Source: Pseudomonas nitroreducens TX1
GTDB lineage: Bacteria; Pseudomonadota; Gammaproteobacteria; Pseudomonadales; Pseudomonadaceae
Reading direction: 5' to 3'
DNA: 54,259 bases
Assembly: GCF_000313755.1 (NCBI RefSeq)
Contig: NZ_AMZB01000120.1
Span: forward strand, 1-54,259
Shown here: positions 44,167 to 51,297 of the stretch, in pieces
Layout of the letters: each line of letters begins with the position of its first letter
Position numbering within the stretch: the first letter of the stretch is position 1
Translations under genes and position numbers: made by a program
Notes under the pieces: generated by a model
The model's database searches: none
The model's input: only the letters and a program-made list of their open reading frames with translations
What the model was told of the DNA's origin: nothing

Positions 44167-45342
44167 TCAGACCAGCTCGATCGCCACCGCGGTGGCTTCG
44201 CCGCCGCCGATGCACAGCGAGGCCACGCCGCGCTTGCCGCCCTTTTTCTGCAGGGCGTTGATCAGGGTGACGATGATCCGCGAGCCAGTGGAGCCGACCG
44301 GGTGGCCCTGGGCGCAGGCGCCGCCGTAGACGTTGACCTTGGCGTGATCCAGGCCGTGTTCGCGCATGGCGAGCATGGTGACCATGGCGAAGGCTTCGTT
44401 GATCTCGAACAGGTCGACGTCGTCCTTGCTCCAGCCGGCCTTCTTGAACAGGTTGGTCATGGCGCCGATCGGGGCCAGGGTGAACTCGGCCGGGTCCTGG
44501 CTCTGGGTGGCGTGGGCGACGATCTTCGCCAGCGGCTTCAGGCCCCGGCGCGCGGCTTCTTCAGCGGTCATCAGGACCAGCGCGGAGGCACCGTCGGAGA
44601 TGGAACTGGCGTTGGCTGCGGTGATGGTGCCGTCCTTGCGGAAGGCCGGGCGCAGGCCGGGAATCTTGTCCAGGTTGGCGGTGAGCGGCTGCTCGTCGTC
44701 CTTCACCACGGTCTCGCCCTTGCGGGTGGTGACGGTCACCGGGACGATTTCCGAAGCCAGCGAGCCGTCCTCGATGGCGGCCTGGGCGCGCTTGAGCGAC
44801 TCGATGGCATAGGCGTCCATCTCTTCGCGGGTGACCTTGTACTGGTCGGCGGTTTCCTGGGCGAAGGAGCCCATCAGGCGACCGGTGCGGGCGTCTTCCA
44901 GGCCGTCGAGGAACATGTGGTCCTTGATCTCGCCATGGCCCATGCGCAGGCCGGTGCGGGCTTTCTCGATCACGTAGGGGGCATTGGACATGCTTTCCAT
45001 GCCGCCGGCGACCATCACGCTGTTGGTGCCCGCCTTGAGCAGGTCGTGGGCCAGCATCACGGCCTTCATGCCCGAGCCGCAGAGCTTGTTGATGGTGGTG
45101 CAGCCAGTGGCGGCGGGCAGGCCGGCGTTGAGTGCCGCCTGGCGGGCCGGGCCCTGTTTCAGGCCGGCGGGCAGCACGTTGCCCATGATCACTTCCTGCA
45201 CGTCCTCGGGCTGGATGCCGGCACGGGAAATGGCTTCGCGGATGGCGATGGCGCCCAGGTCGACGGCGGAAACGCCGGACAGGCTGCCCTGGAAGCCGCC
45301 CATGGGAGTGCGGGCGCCGCTGACGATGACGATCTCGGACAT
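44167..45342 (-). CDS. Acetyl-CoA acetyltransferase (thiolase)
   Basis: A 391-residue thiolase, degradative or biosynthetic. The nucleophilic Cys88 is in NKLCGSGMKAV, and the other catalytic elements are NEAFAMV, GGACAQGHPVGSTGSR (His) and SLCIGGGEA (Cys). The length fits a homotetrameric acetyl-CoA acetyltransferase. The ATG at 45342 follows AGAGG. It is divergent from the acyl-CoA ligase cluster, which may supply its substrates through beta-oxidation. Confidence 0.92.
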   Translation of the reverse strand: MSEIVIVSGARTPMGGFQGSLSGVSAVDLGAIAIREAISRAGIQPEDVQEVIMGNVLPAGLKQGPARQAALNAGLPAATGCTTINKLCGSGMKAVMLAHDLLKAGTNSVMVAGGMESMSNAPYVIEKARTGLRMGHGEIKDHMFLDGLEDARTGRLMGSFAQETADQYKVTREEMDAYAIESLKRAQAAIEDGSLASEIVPVTVTTRKGETVVKDDEQPLTANLDKIPGLRPAFRKDGTITAANASSISDGASALVLMTAEEAARRGLKPLAKIVAHATQSQDPAEFTLAPIGAMTNLFKKAGWSKDDVDLFEINEAFAMVTMLAMREHGLDHAKVNVYGGACAQGHPVGSTGSRIIVTLINALQKKGGKRGVASLCIGGGEATAVAIELV

Positions 45343-45375
45343 GACTAACCTCTTCGCTCTTGTTGTGGGACTCCC

Positions 45376-45557
45376 CGTAGGACCGGCTGCGCGTCGGCAT
45401 AACTGCGTTGGAAGCAGGCTCGGAAGCCGCTTGCGGCTAACGCGCTTCAGCGCGGCCCCGCAGGGGCGAGCGAAGCGAGTCATGCTCATTTACTAGATGT
45501 AAACTCCGCTCCCTCGCCTGCTTCCGCCTTGTTCTGCTCTAGCTCGCAGGCCCTACA
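45376..45557. repeat. About 180-bp fold-back element
   Basis: An imperfect long inverted repeat. The outer ends GTAGGACC and GGCCCTAC face each other, and GGAAGCAGGC (45410-45419) pairs perfectly with GCCTGCTTCC (45516-45525). The centre has the small palindrome TTTAC-TAGAT-GTAAA. It carries no gene. It looks like a mobile miniature or a REP-like element. Confidence 0.6.
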
Positions 45558-45642
45558 CGGACTCCGGGTAAAGGTACCGGCCGTGAACGACCGGGCGCCA
45601 GGATTCTACCGCGTGACCGGATGCGGCCATAGAGTCATCGGC

Positions 45643-45691
45643 AAATCACTCTTTTGACTGATGAATGGACACACCGGGCCCTCTAGAGTCG
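45643..45691 (+). promoter_or_regulatory. Promoter of the acyl-CoA ligase with conserved activator block
   Basis: The block at 45643-45665 (AAATCACTCTTTTGACTGAT, then GAA) stands 18 bases before TAGAGT (45684-45689), followed by CG. It matches the DUF1302 promoter at 47536-47584 in 18 of 23 block positions and 8 of 9 around the -10, at exactly the same spacing, while the bases between are unrelated. There is no -35 consensus, which suggests activator dependence. Confidence 0.65.
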
Positions 45692-45732
45692 GTCTCATCC
45701 TGATGAGATCCCGCCTTGAGAGTGCGTACGCC

Positions 45733-47415
45733 ATGCTGAAGACCCGCGTCATCCCCGCTGCACAGAACGCCTACCAGTACCCGCTGTTGATCAAGAGCCT
45801 GCTGTTGTCGGGCAGCCGTTACGAGAAAGGCAGGGAAATCGTCTACCGCGACACCGTGCGTTACACCTATGCCACCTTCAACGAGCGCGTCGCACGCCTG
45901 GCCAACGTGCTGACCGAGGCCGGCGTAAAGGCGGGTGACACCGTGGCGGTGATGGACTGGGACAGCCACCGTTACCTGGAATGCATGTTCGCCATCCCGA
46001 TGATCGGCGCGGTGCTGCACACCATCAACATCCGCCTCTCGCCGGAACAGATCCTCTACACCATGAACCACGCCGAGGACCGCTTCGTGCTGGTCAACAG
46101 CGAGTTCGCCGCGCTCTACCAGGGCATCGCCGGGCAATTGACCACGGTGGAAAAGACCCTGCTGATCACCGACGGCGCCGACAAGACCTGCGCGCTGGCC
46201 GACTGCGTCGGCGAGTACGAGACCCTGCTGGCCGCCGCCAGCCCGCGCTACGCCTTCCCCGATTTCGACGAGAATTCGGTGGCGACCACCTTCTACACCA
46301 CCGGCACCACCGGTAACCCCAAGGGTGTGTACTTCACCCATCGTCAGCTCGTGCTGCACACCCTGGCGATGGCCTCGACCATCGGCAGCCTGGACAGCAT
46401 CCGCCTGATGGGCACCAATGACGTCTACATGCCGATCACCCCCATGTTCCACGTCCACGCCTGGGGCGTGCCCTACGTGGCGACCATGCTGGGCGTGAAG
46501 CAGGTGTATCCGGGCCGGTACGAGCCGGAACTGCTGTGCAAGCTGATCCGCGAGGAGAAGGTGACCTTCTCCCACTGCGTGCCGACCATCCTGCAGATGA
46601 TGCTCAACGCAGCTGGCGCCAAGGATCACGACTTCGGCGGGCTGAAGATCATCATTGGCGGCAGCGCCCTCAACCACGCGCTTTACGACGCCGCCAAGGC
46701 CCGAGGCATCCAGCTCACGGCGGCCTATGGCATGTCCGAGACCTGCCCGCTGATTTCCTGTGGCTACCTCAACCAGGAACTCTGCGCCGGCAGCGAGGAT
46801 GAGCGCACCACCTACCGCATCAAGGCCGGCGTGCCGGTGCCGCTGGTGGAGGCGGCGATCATGGACGAGCACGGCCAGTTCCACCCGGCGGACGGCGAGT
46901 CCCAGGGCGAACTGGTGCTGCGCGCGCCCTGGCTGACCCAGGGCTACTTCCGCGAGCCGGAGAAGGGCGAGGAGCTGTGGGCGGGTGGCTGGATGCACAC
47001 CGGCGACGTGGCGACTCTCGATGGCATGGGCTTCATCGATATCCGCGACCGCATCAAGGACGTGATCAAGACCGGTGGCGAATGGCTGTCCTCCCTGGAG
47101 CTGGAGGACCTCATCAGCCGTCACCCGGCGGTGCGCGAGGTGGCGGTGGTCGGCGTGCCCGACCCACAGTGGGGCGAGCGTCCGTTCGCCCTGCTGGTGC
47201 TGCGCGACGGCCAGGCGCTGGACGCCAAGGCGCTGCGCGAACACCTCAAGCCTTTCGTCGAGCAGGGCCACATCAACAAGTGGGCGATTCCCTCGCAGAT
47301 CGCCGTTGTTACTGAAGTTCCCAAGACCAGTGTCGGCAAGCTCGACAAGAAGCGCATCCGGGTAGACATCGCCCAATGGCAGGAGGCAGGTAGCGCCTTC
47401 CTCTCCACGGTGTGA
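45733..47415 (+). CDS. Medium/long-chain acyl-CoA ligase
   Basis: A 560-residue adenylate-forming enzyme that activates a fatty acid with ATP and CoA. The AMP motif is TTFYTTGTTGNPKGVYFTHRQ (about 186-206), then AYGMSETCPL, GWMHTGDVATLDGMGFIDIRDRIKDVIKTGGEWLSS and the C-terminal lysine region PKTSVGKLDKK. It resembles AlkK-type ligases. The start at 45733 is chosen because the promoter at 45643-45691 puts transcription near 45696: earlier starts lie in or at the promoter. Part of the fatty ester module with DUF1302, DUF1329 and the LAL regulator. Confidence 0.9.
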   Translation: MLKTRVIPAAQNAYQYPLLIKSLLLSGSRYEKGREIVYRDTVRYTYATFNERVARLANVLTEAGVKAGDTVAVMDWDSHRYLECMFAIPMIGAVLHTINIRLSPEQILYTMNHAEDRFVLVNSEFAALYQGIAGQLTTVEKTLLITDGADKTCALADCVGEYETLLAAASPRYAFPDFDENSVATTFYTTGTTGNPKGVYFTHRQLVLHTLAMASTIGSLDSIRLMGTNDVYMPITPMFHVHAWGVPYVATMLGVKQVYPGRYEPELLCKLIREEKVTFSHCVPTILQMMLNAAGAKDHDFGGLKIIIGGSALNHALYDAAKARGIQLTAAYGMSETCPLISCGYLNQELCAGSEDERTTYRIKAGVPVPLVEAAIMDEHGQFHPADGESQGELVLRAPWLTQGYFREPEKGEELWAGGWMHTGDVATLDGMGFIDIRDRIKDVIKTGGEWLSSLELEDLISRHPAVREVAVVGVPDPQWGERPFALLVLRDGQALDAKALREHLKPFVEQGHINKWAIPSQIAVVTEVPKTSVGKLDKKRIRVDIAQWQEAGSAFLSTV

Positions 47416-47443
47416 CCGACGACCGGCAAGTCACGGTTTTCGG

Positions 47444-47475
47444 GCGCCGTGCCAAGCAAGCGCTTGGCACGGCGC
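47444..47475 (+). promoter_or_regulatory. Perfect 14-bp hairpin between ligase and DUF1302 genes
   Basis: Arms GCGCCGTGCCAAGC (47444-47457) and GCTTGGCACGGCGC (47462-47475) with a 4-base loop AAGC. There is no T-run, so it is not a classic terminator on +; it may insulate or stabilise the ligase message. Confidence 0.6.
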
Positions 47476-47535
47476 AGCCCAGTGATCACGCCGCCTCGGG
47501 CCTGCGCAAGCGTCTAGTCAGGGCCTTTGTAAGTG

Positions 47536-47584
47536 AAATCACACTTTCGAGCGATCAAGCACCGTAGGACGCTGGCTATAGTCG
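47536..47584 (+). promoter_or_regulatory. Promoter of the DUF1302-DUF1329 operon
   Basis: The block 47536-47558 (AAATCACACTTTCGAGCGAT, then CAA), an 18-base spacer and TATAGT (47577-47582) followed by CG repeat the layout of the ligase promoter. The inverted repeat AAGTG-N6-CACTT (47531-47546) overlaps the block. Transcription would begin near 47589, 33 bases before the ATG. Confidence 0.65.
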
Positions 47585-47621
47585 CCACTACTCATAACAA
47601 AAAACACATGGAGTAGCGTCG

Positions 47622-49544
47622 ATGAAAACCATGCAACATATCTGGCGCCTGGCGCGGTTGCCGCTGGCAGTCAGCCTGGCATCCACGCTGGCGACGCCGG
47701 CATCCGCCGTCAGCTTCAACATCGGGGAAATCGAAGGTTCGTTCGACTCGACGCTGTCCGTGGGGGCCAGCTGGTCGACGCAGAATCCGAACAGCAACCT
47801 CATCGGCATCAACAACGGCGGCAAGGGGCTGTCCCAGACCTCCGACGACGGCCACCTGAACTACAAGGCCGGCAAGACCTTCTCGAAGATCTTCAAGGGC
47901 ATCCATGACCTCGAGCTGAAATACCAGGACACCGGCGTCTTCCTGCGCGGCAAGTACTGGTACGACTTCGAGCAGAAGGACGAGAACACCGAATTCAAGC
48001 CGCTGTCCGACCACAACCGCAAGGAAGCCGCCCAGGCCTCCGGCGCGCAGCTGCTCGACGCCTTCATCTACCACAACTACGCCATCGGCGAACTGCCCGG
48101 CACCGTGCGCCTGGGCAAACAGGTGGTGAACTGGGGCGAGAGCACCTTCATCCAGAACGGCATCAGCGTGATCAACCCGTTCGACGTCACCGCCTTCCGC
48201 CGCCCGGGTTCCGAGATCAAGGAAGCCCTGGTGCCGGTGAACATGTTCTACCTCTCGCAGAACCTTACCGAGAACCTCTCTGCCGAAGGCTTCTACCAGC
48301 TGGAGTGGGATCAGACCGCGGTCGACAACTGCGGCACCTTCTTCTCCCAGCCGGACGTGGTGGCGGATGGTTGTACCCAGAACCTGGCAGTGCTGACCAA
48401 CAACGCCGCTTCGATCCGCACCCTGAACGGCCTGCTCGGCCCGAACCTGGCGGTGACTCCGTCGCCTTGGAACGAAGGCCTGGTGGTCCGGCGCGGTCCG
48501 GACCGTGACGCCCGCGACAGCGGCCAGTATGGCTTCTCCCTGAAGTACTTCGCCGACAGCCTGAACACCGAGTTCGGCGGCTACTACATGAACTACCACA
48601 GCCGCCTGCCGATCTTCTCCGGCCGTGGCGCCGACGCCTCCAAGGTCACCCAGATCAACCAGCTGATCACCAACATCGCGGCGATCAGCCCGTCCCTGGC
48701 AGCCCAGGCCGGCGCGGCGGCGATGGCGGGCAACTCCAGCTACTTCATCGAGTACCCCGAAGACATCCGCCTGTACGGCCTGAGCTTCTCCACCACGCTG
48801 CCTACCGGCACCGCCTGGCAGGGCGAGATCAGCTACCGGCCGAACGCACCGGTGCAGCTGAACACCACCGACATCCTGTATTCCGGCCTGGACCCGGTGT
48901 CCATCGGCGGCAACCACGTCTACGACAATGCCTCCGTGCTGACCGGCACCGCCGGCCAGGACCTGCACGGCTACCGCCGCAAGGAAGTCACCCAGCTGCA
49001 GACCACCTTCACCCACTTCTTCGACCAGGTCATGGGCGCCGAGCGTCTGACCCTGGTGGGCGAAGTCGGCTGGACCCACGTCGGCGGCCTGGAAAGCCAG
49101 AACAAGGCGCGCTACGGCCGTGACCCGGTGTTCGGCCCCGGCCCGCTGAACGGTAGCCTCAACGGCCGTCCGACCTGCGAAGCGCTCAACGTCTCCACCC
49201 TGGGCACCGCCAACGCCAACAACGTCAGCCGCAACTGCGAAAGCGAAGGCTTCACCACCGCTGATTCCTGGGGCTACCGCGCCCGTGCGATCTGGGACTA
49301 CAACGACGTGTTCGCCGGCGTGAACCTCAAGCCCAACGTGGCCTGGTCCCACGACGTGGACGGCTACTCCCCCGGCCCCGGTGGCAACTTCGAGGAAGGC
49401 CGCAAGGCGGTCAGCCTGGGTATCGACGCCGACTACCTGAACACCTACACCGCTAGCCTGGCCTACACCAACTACTTCGACGGCAAGTACTCCACCGTCG
49501 ACGATCGTGACTTCGTCAGCCTGAGCTTCGGTGTGACCTTCTAA
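47622..49544 (+). CDS. DUF1302 outer-membrane-type protein
   Basis: A 640-residue exported protein with a signal peptide (about 1-27, ending SAVS) and a beta-rich body with Tyr-rich strands typical of porin-like barrels, ending in an aromatic residue (SFGVTF). Landmarks: GASWSTQNPNSNLIG, LGKQVVNWGESTFIQNGISVINPFDVTAFRRPG, and EVTQLQTTFTHFFDQVMGAERLTLVGEVGW. It has GGAG 8 bases before the ATG. From memory a P. putida homologue (PP_0765) is needed for growth on fatty esters. A channel or a partner of an esterase is plausible, but no enzyme motif is seen. Confidence 0.85.
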   Translation: MKTMQHIWRLARLPLAVSLASTLATPASAVSFNIGEIEGSFDSTLSVGASWSTQNPNSNLIGINNGGKGLSQTSDDGHLNYKAGKTFSKIFKGIHDLELKYQDTGVFLRGKYWYDFEQKDENTEFKPLSDHNRKEAAQASGAQLLDAFIYHNYAIGELPGTVRLGKQVVNWGESTFIQNGISVINPFDVTAFRRPGSEIKEALVPVNMFYLSQNLTENLSAEGFYQLEWDQTAVDNCGTFFSQPDVVADGCTQNLAVLTNNAASIRTLNGLLGPNLAVTPSPWNEGLVVRRGPDRDARDSGQYGFSLKYFADSLNTEFGGYYMNYHSRLPIFSGRGADASKVTQINQLITNIAAISPSLAAQAGAAAMAGNSSYFIEYPEDIRLYGLSFSTTLPTGTAWQGEISYRPNAPVQLNTTDILYSGLDPVSIGGNHVYDNASVLTGTAGQDLHGYRRKEVTQLQTTFTHFFDQVMGAERLTLVGEVGWTHVGGLESQNKARYGRDPVFGPGPLNGSLNGRPTCEALNVSTLGTANANNVSRNCESEGFTTADSWGYRARAIWDYNDVFAGVNLKPNVAWSHDVDGYSPGPGGNFEEGRKAVSLGIDADYLNTYTASLAYTNYFDGKYSTVDDRDFVSLSFGVTF

Positions 49545-49566
49545 GCCGGCCGTTCAACCGGCAAGC

Positions 49567-49587
49567 GGCCCGCCCTCGCGGCGGGCC
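49567..49587 (+). other. Intercistronic hairpin
   Basis: GGCCCGCC / GGCGGGCC (49567-49574 and 49580-49587) with a 5-base loop and no T-run, between the DUF1302 and DUF1329 genes. It probably affects message stability rather than termination. Confidence 0.55.
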
Positions 49588-49697
49588 ATCCGGGCGGCCG
49601 GGTGACCCGCCGCCCCGGGCAGCAGACAAGACCCGCGATGCGCTGTTGGAAAGGCGGCCATCGCGGTGGGCAAAGACTCAACGAGGACGATAAACGC

Positions 49698-51065
49698 ATG
49701 AGAACAACAAAGATCCTGCTGCACACGGGCGCCCTGGCGCTCAGCCTCATCGCTTCCCAGGTGATGGCGGCCGTCTCTGCCGATGAAGCGGCCAAGCTCG
49801 GCACCACCCTGACCCCGATGGGCGCGGAAAAGGCCGGCAACGCCGATGGCTCGATTCCGGCCTGGACTGGTGGCCTGGCCAAGAACGCCGGCACCGCCGA
49901 CAGCAAGGGCTTCCTCAGCGATCCGTTCGCCAGCGAGAAGCCGCTGTTCACCATCACCGCGCAGAACATGGACCAGTACAAGGACAAGCTGACTCCTGGC
50001 CAGCAGGCCATGTTCAAGCGCTACCCCGACACCTACAAGATGCCGGTGTACCCGTCGCACCGTACCGCCACCGTGCCGGCGAACGTGCTCGAGGCGACCA
50101 AGAAGAACGCCACCAGTACCAAGCTGCTGCAGGGCGGCAACGGCCTGGAGAACTTCCAGGTGGCCAACCCCTTCCCGATTCCGAAGGACGGCCTGGAAGT
50201 CATCTGGAACCACATCACCCGCTATCGCGGCGGCCACGTGCGCCGTCTGGTGACCCAGGCCACTCCGCAGGTCAACGGCTCCTACTCGCTGGTGTACTTC
50301 CAGGACGAATTCGTCTTCCGCACCGACCTGAAGGACTACGACGCCAGCAAGCCGAGCAACGTGCTGTTCTACTTCAAGCAACGTGTGACCGCGCCGGCAC
50401 GCCTGGCCGGTAACGTGCTGCTGGTGCACGAGACCCTCGACCAGGTGAAGGAGCCGCGCCTGGCCTGGCTCTACAACGCCGGCCAGCGCCGCGTTCGCCG
50501 CGCCCCGCAGGTTTCCTATGACGGCCCGGGTACCGCCGCCGACGGCCTGCGTACCTCCGACAACCTGGACATGTACAACGGCGCGCCGGACCGCTACGAC
50601 TGGAAACTGGTGGGCAAGCAGGAACTGTACATCCCGTACAACAACTACAAGATGGACGATCCGAAGCTGAAGTATTCGGACATCATCAAGGCTGGCCACC
50701 TGAACCAGGACCTGTCGCGCTACGAGCTGCACCGCGTGTGGCACGTGACCGCCACCCTGAAACCGGGCGAGCGCCACATCTATGCCAAGCGTGACTTCTA
50801 CATCGACGAAGACACCTGGCAGGCCGTGGCCATCGACCACTACGACGGTCGTGGCACCCTGTGGCGCGTGGCCGAGGCGTTCAACCAGTTCTACTACAAC
50901 TACCAGGTACCGTGGTACACCGCGGAAACCCTGTATGACCTGCTGTCCGGTCGTTACCTGGTGCTGGGCCTGAAGAACGAGGAGAAATCCGCCTACGACT
51001 TCAACTACAGCGCCTCGGAAAGCGACTTCACCCCGGCAGCGCTTCGCCAGGAAGGCGTGCGCTGA
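49698..51065 (+). CDS. DUF1329 exported protein
   Basis: A 455-residue periplasmic protein with a signal peptide (about 1-25, ending VMAA) and the family body: LTPMGAEKAGNADGSIPAWTGG, FKRYPDTYKMPVYPSHRTA, then KARDFYIDEDTW-like part YAKRDFYIDEDTWQAVAIDHYDG. The fold is LolA-like as far as I recall. It is always found next to DUF1302 genes. The 153-base gap holds no second promoter of the type above, so it should be co-transcribed. A terminator follows at 51098. Confidence 0.87.
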   Translation: MRTTKILLHTGALALSLIASQVMAAVSADEAAKLGTTLTPMGAEKAGNADGSIPAWTGGLAKNAGTADSKGFLSDPFASEKPLFTITAQNMDQYKDKLTPGQQAMFKRYPDTYKMPVYPSHRTATVPANVLEATKKNATSTKLLQGGNGLENFQVANPFPIPKDGLEVIWNHITRYRGGHVRRLVTQATPQVNGSYSLVYFQDEFVFRTDLKDYDASKPSNVLFYFKQRVTAPARLAGNVLLVHETLDQVKEPRLAWLYNAGQRRVRRAPQVSYDGPGTAADGLRTSDNLDMYNGAPDRYDWKLVGKQELYIPYNNYKMDDPKLKYSDIIKAGHLNQDLSRYELHRVWHVTATLKPGERHIYAKRDFYIDEDTWQAVAIDHYDGRGTLWRVAEAFNQFYYNYQVPWYTAETLYDLLSGRYLVLGLKNEEKSAYDFNYSASESDFTPAALRQEGVR

Positions 51066-51097
51066 TCCCCCGATCCCCACGGGTGGTTCCGCGGTGA

Positions 51098-51127
51098 GAA
51101 AAGACCGGCCTTCGGGCCGGTTTTTTT
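51098..51127 (+). terminator. Terminator of the DUF1302-DUF1329 operon
   Basis: Stem ACCGGCC / GGCCGGT (51104-51110 and 51115-51121) with loop TTCG and seven T. Confidence 0.93.
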
Positions 51128-51297
51128 ATGGCTCGTCATCTGCCGGATGAATGGAGGACGGAATGTTGGATGCCTTCCGGTCATCTTGTGGGCAAAGGTA
51201 ACAAAATCGGCTTCTATTCCCGTTCGCGAGCGGCTAGGCTCGGTCGACAGTGCGACCTTCGTTGACCGCTACAAGAGCTAGAGCAATAGCCAGGCCG

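Noticed and set aside
45376..45557. Insertion sequence
   Set aside because: No transposase coding sequence and far too short; only a non-coding fold-back element can be supported.
47444..47475. Intrinsic terminator of the ligase gene
   Set aside because: The stem is strong but no T-run follows on the plus strand, so I list it only as a regulatory hairpin.
51190..51242. Third copy of the AAATCAC promoter block before the LAL gene
   Set aside because: A TAGGCT-CG stretch resembles the -10 region, but the upstream 23 bases do not match the block.
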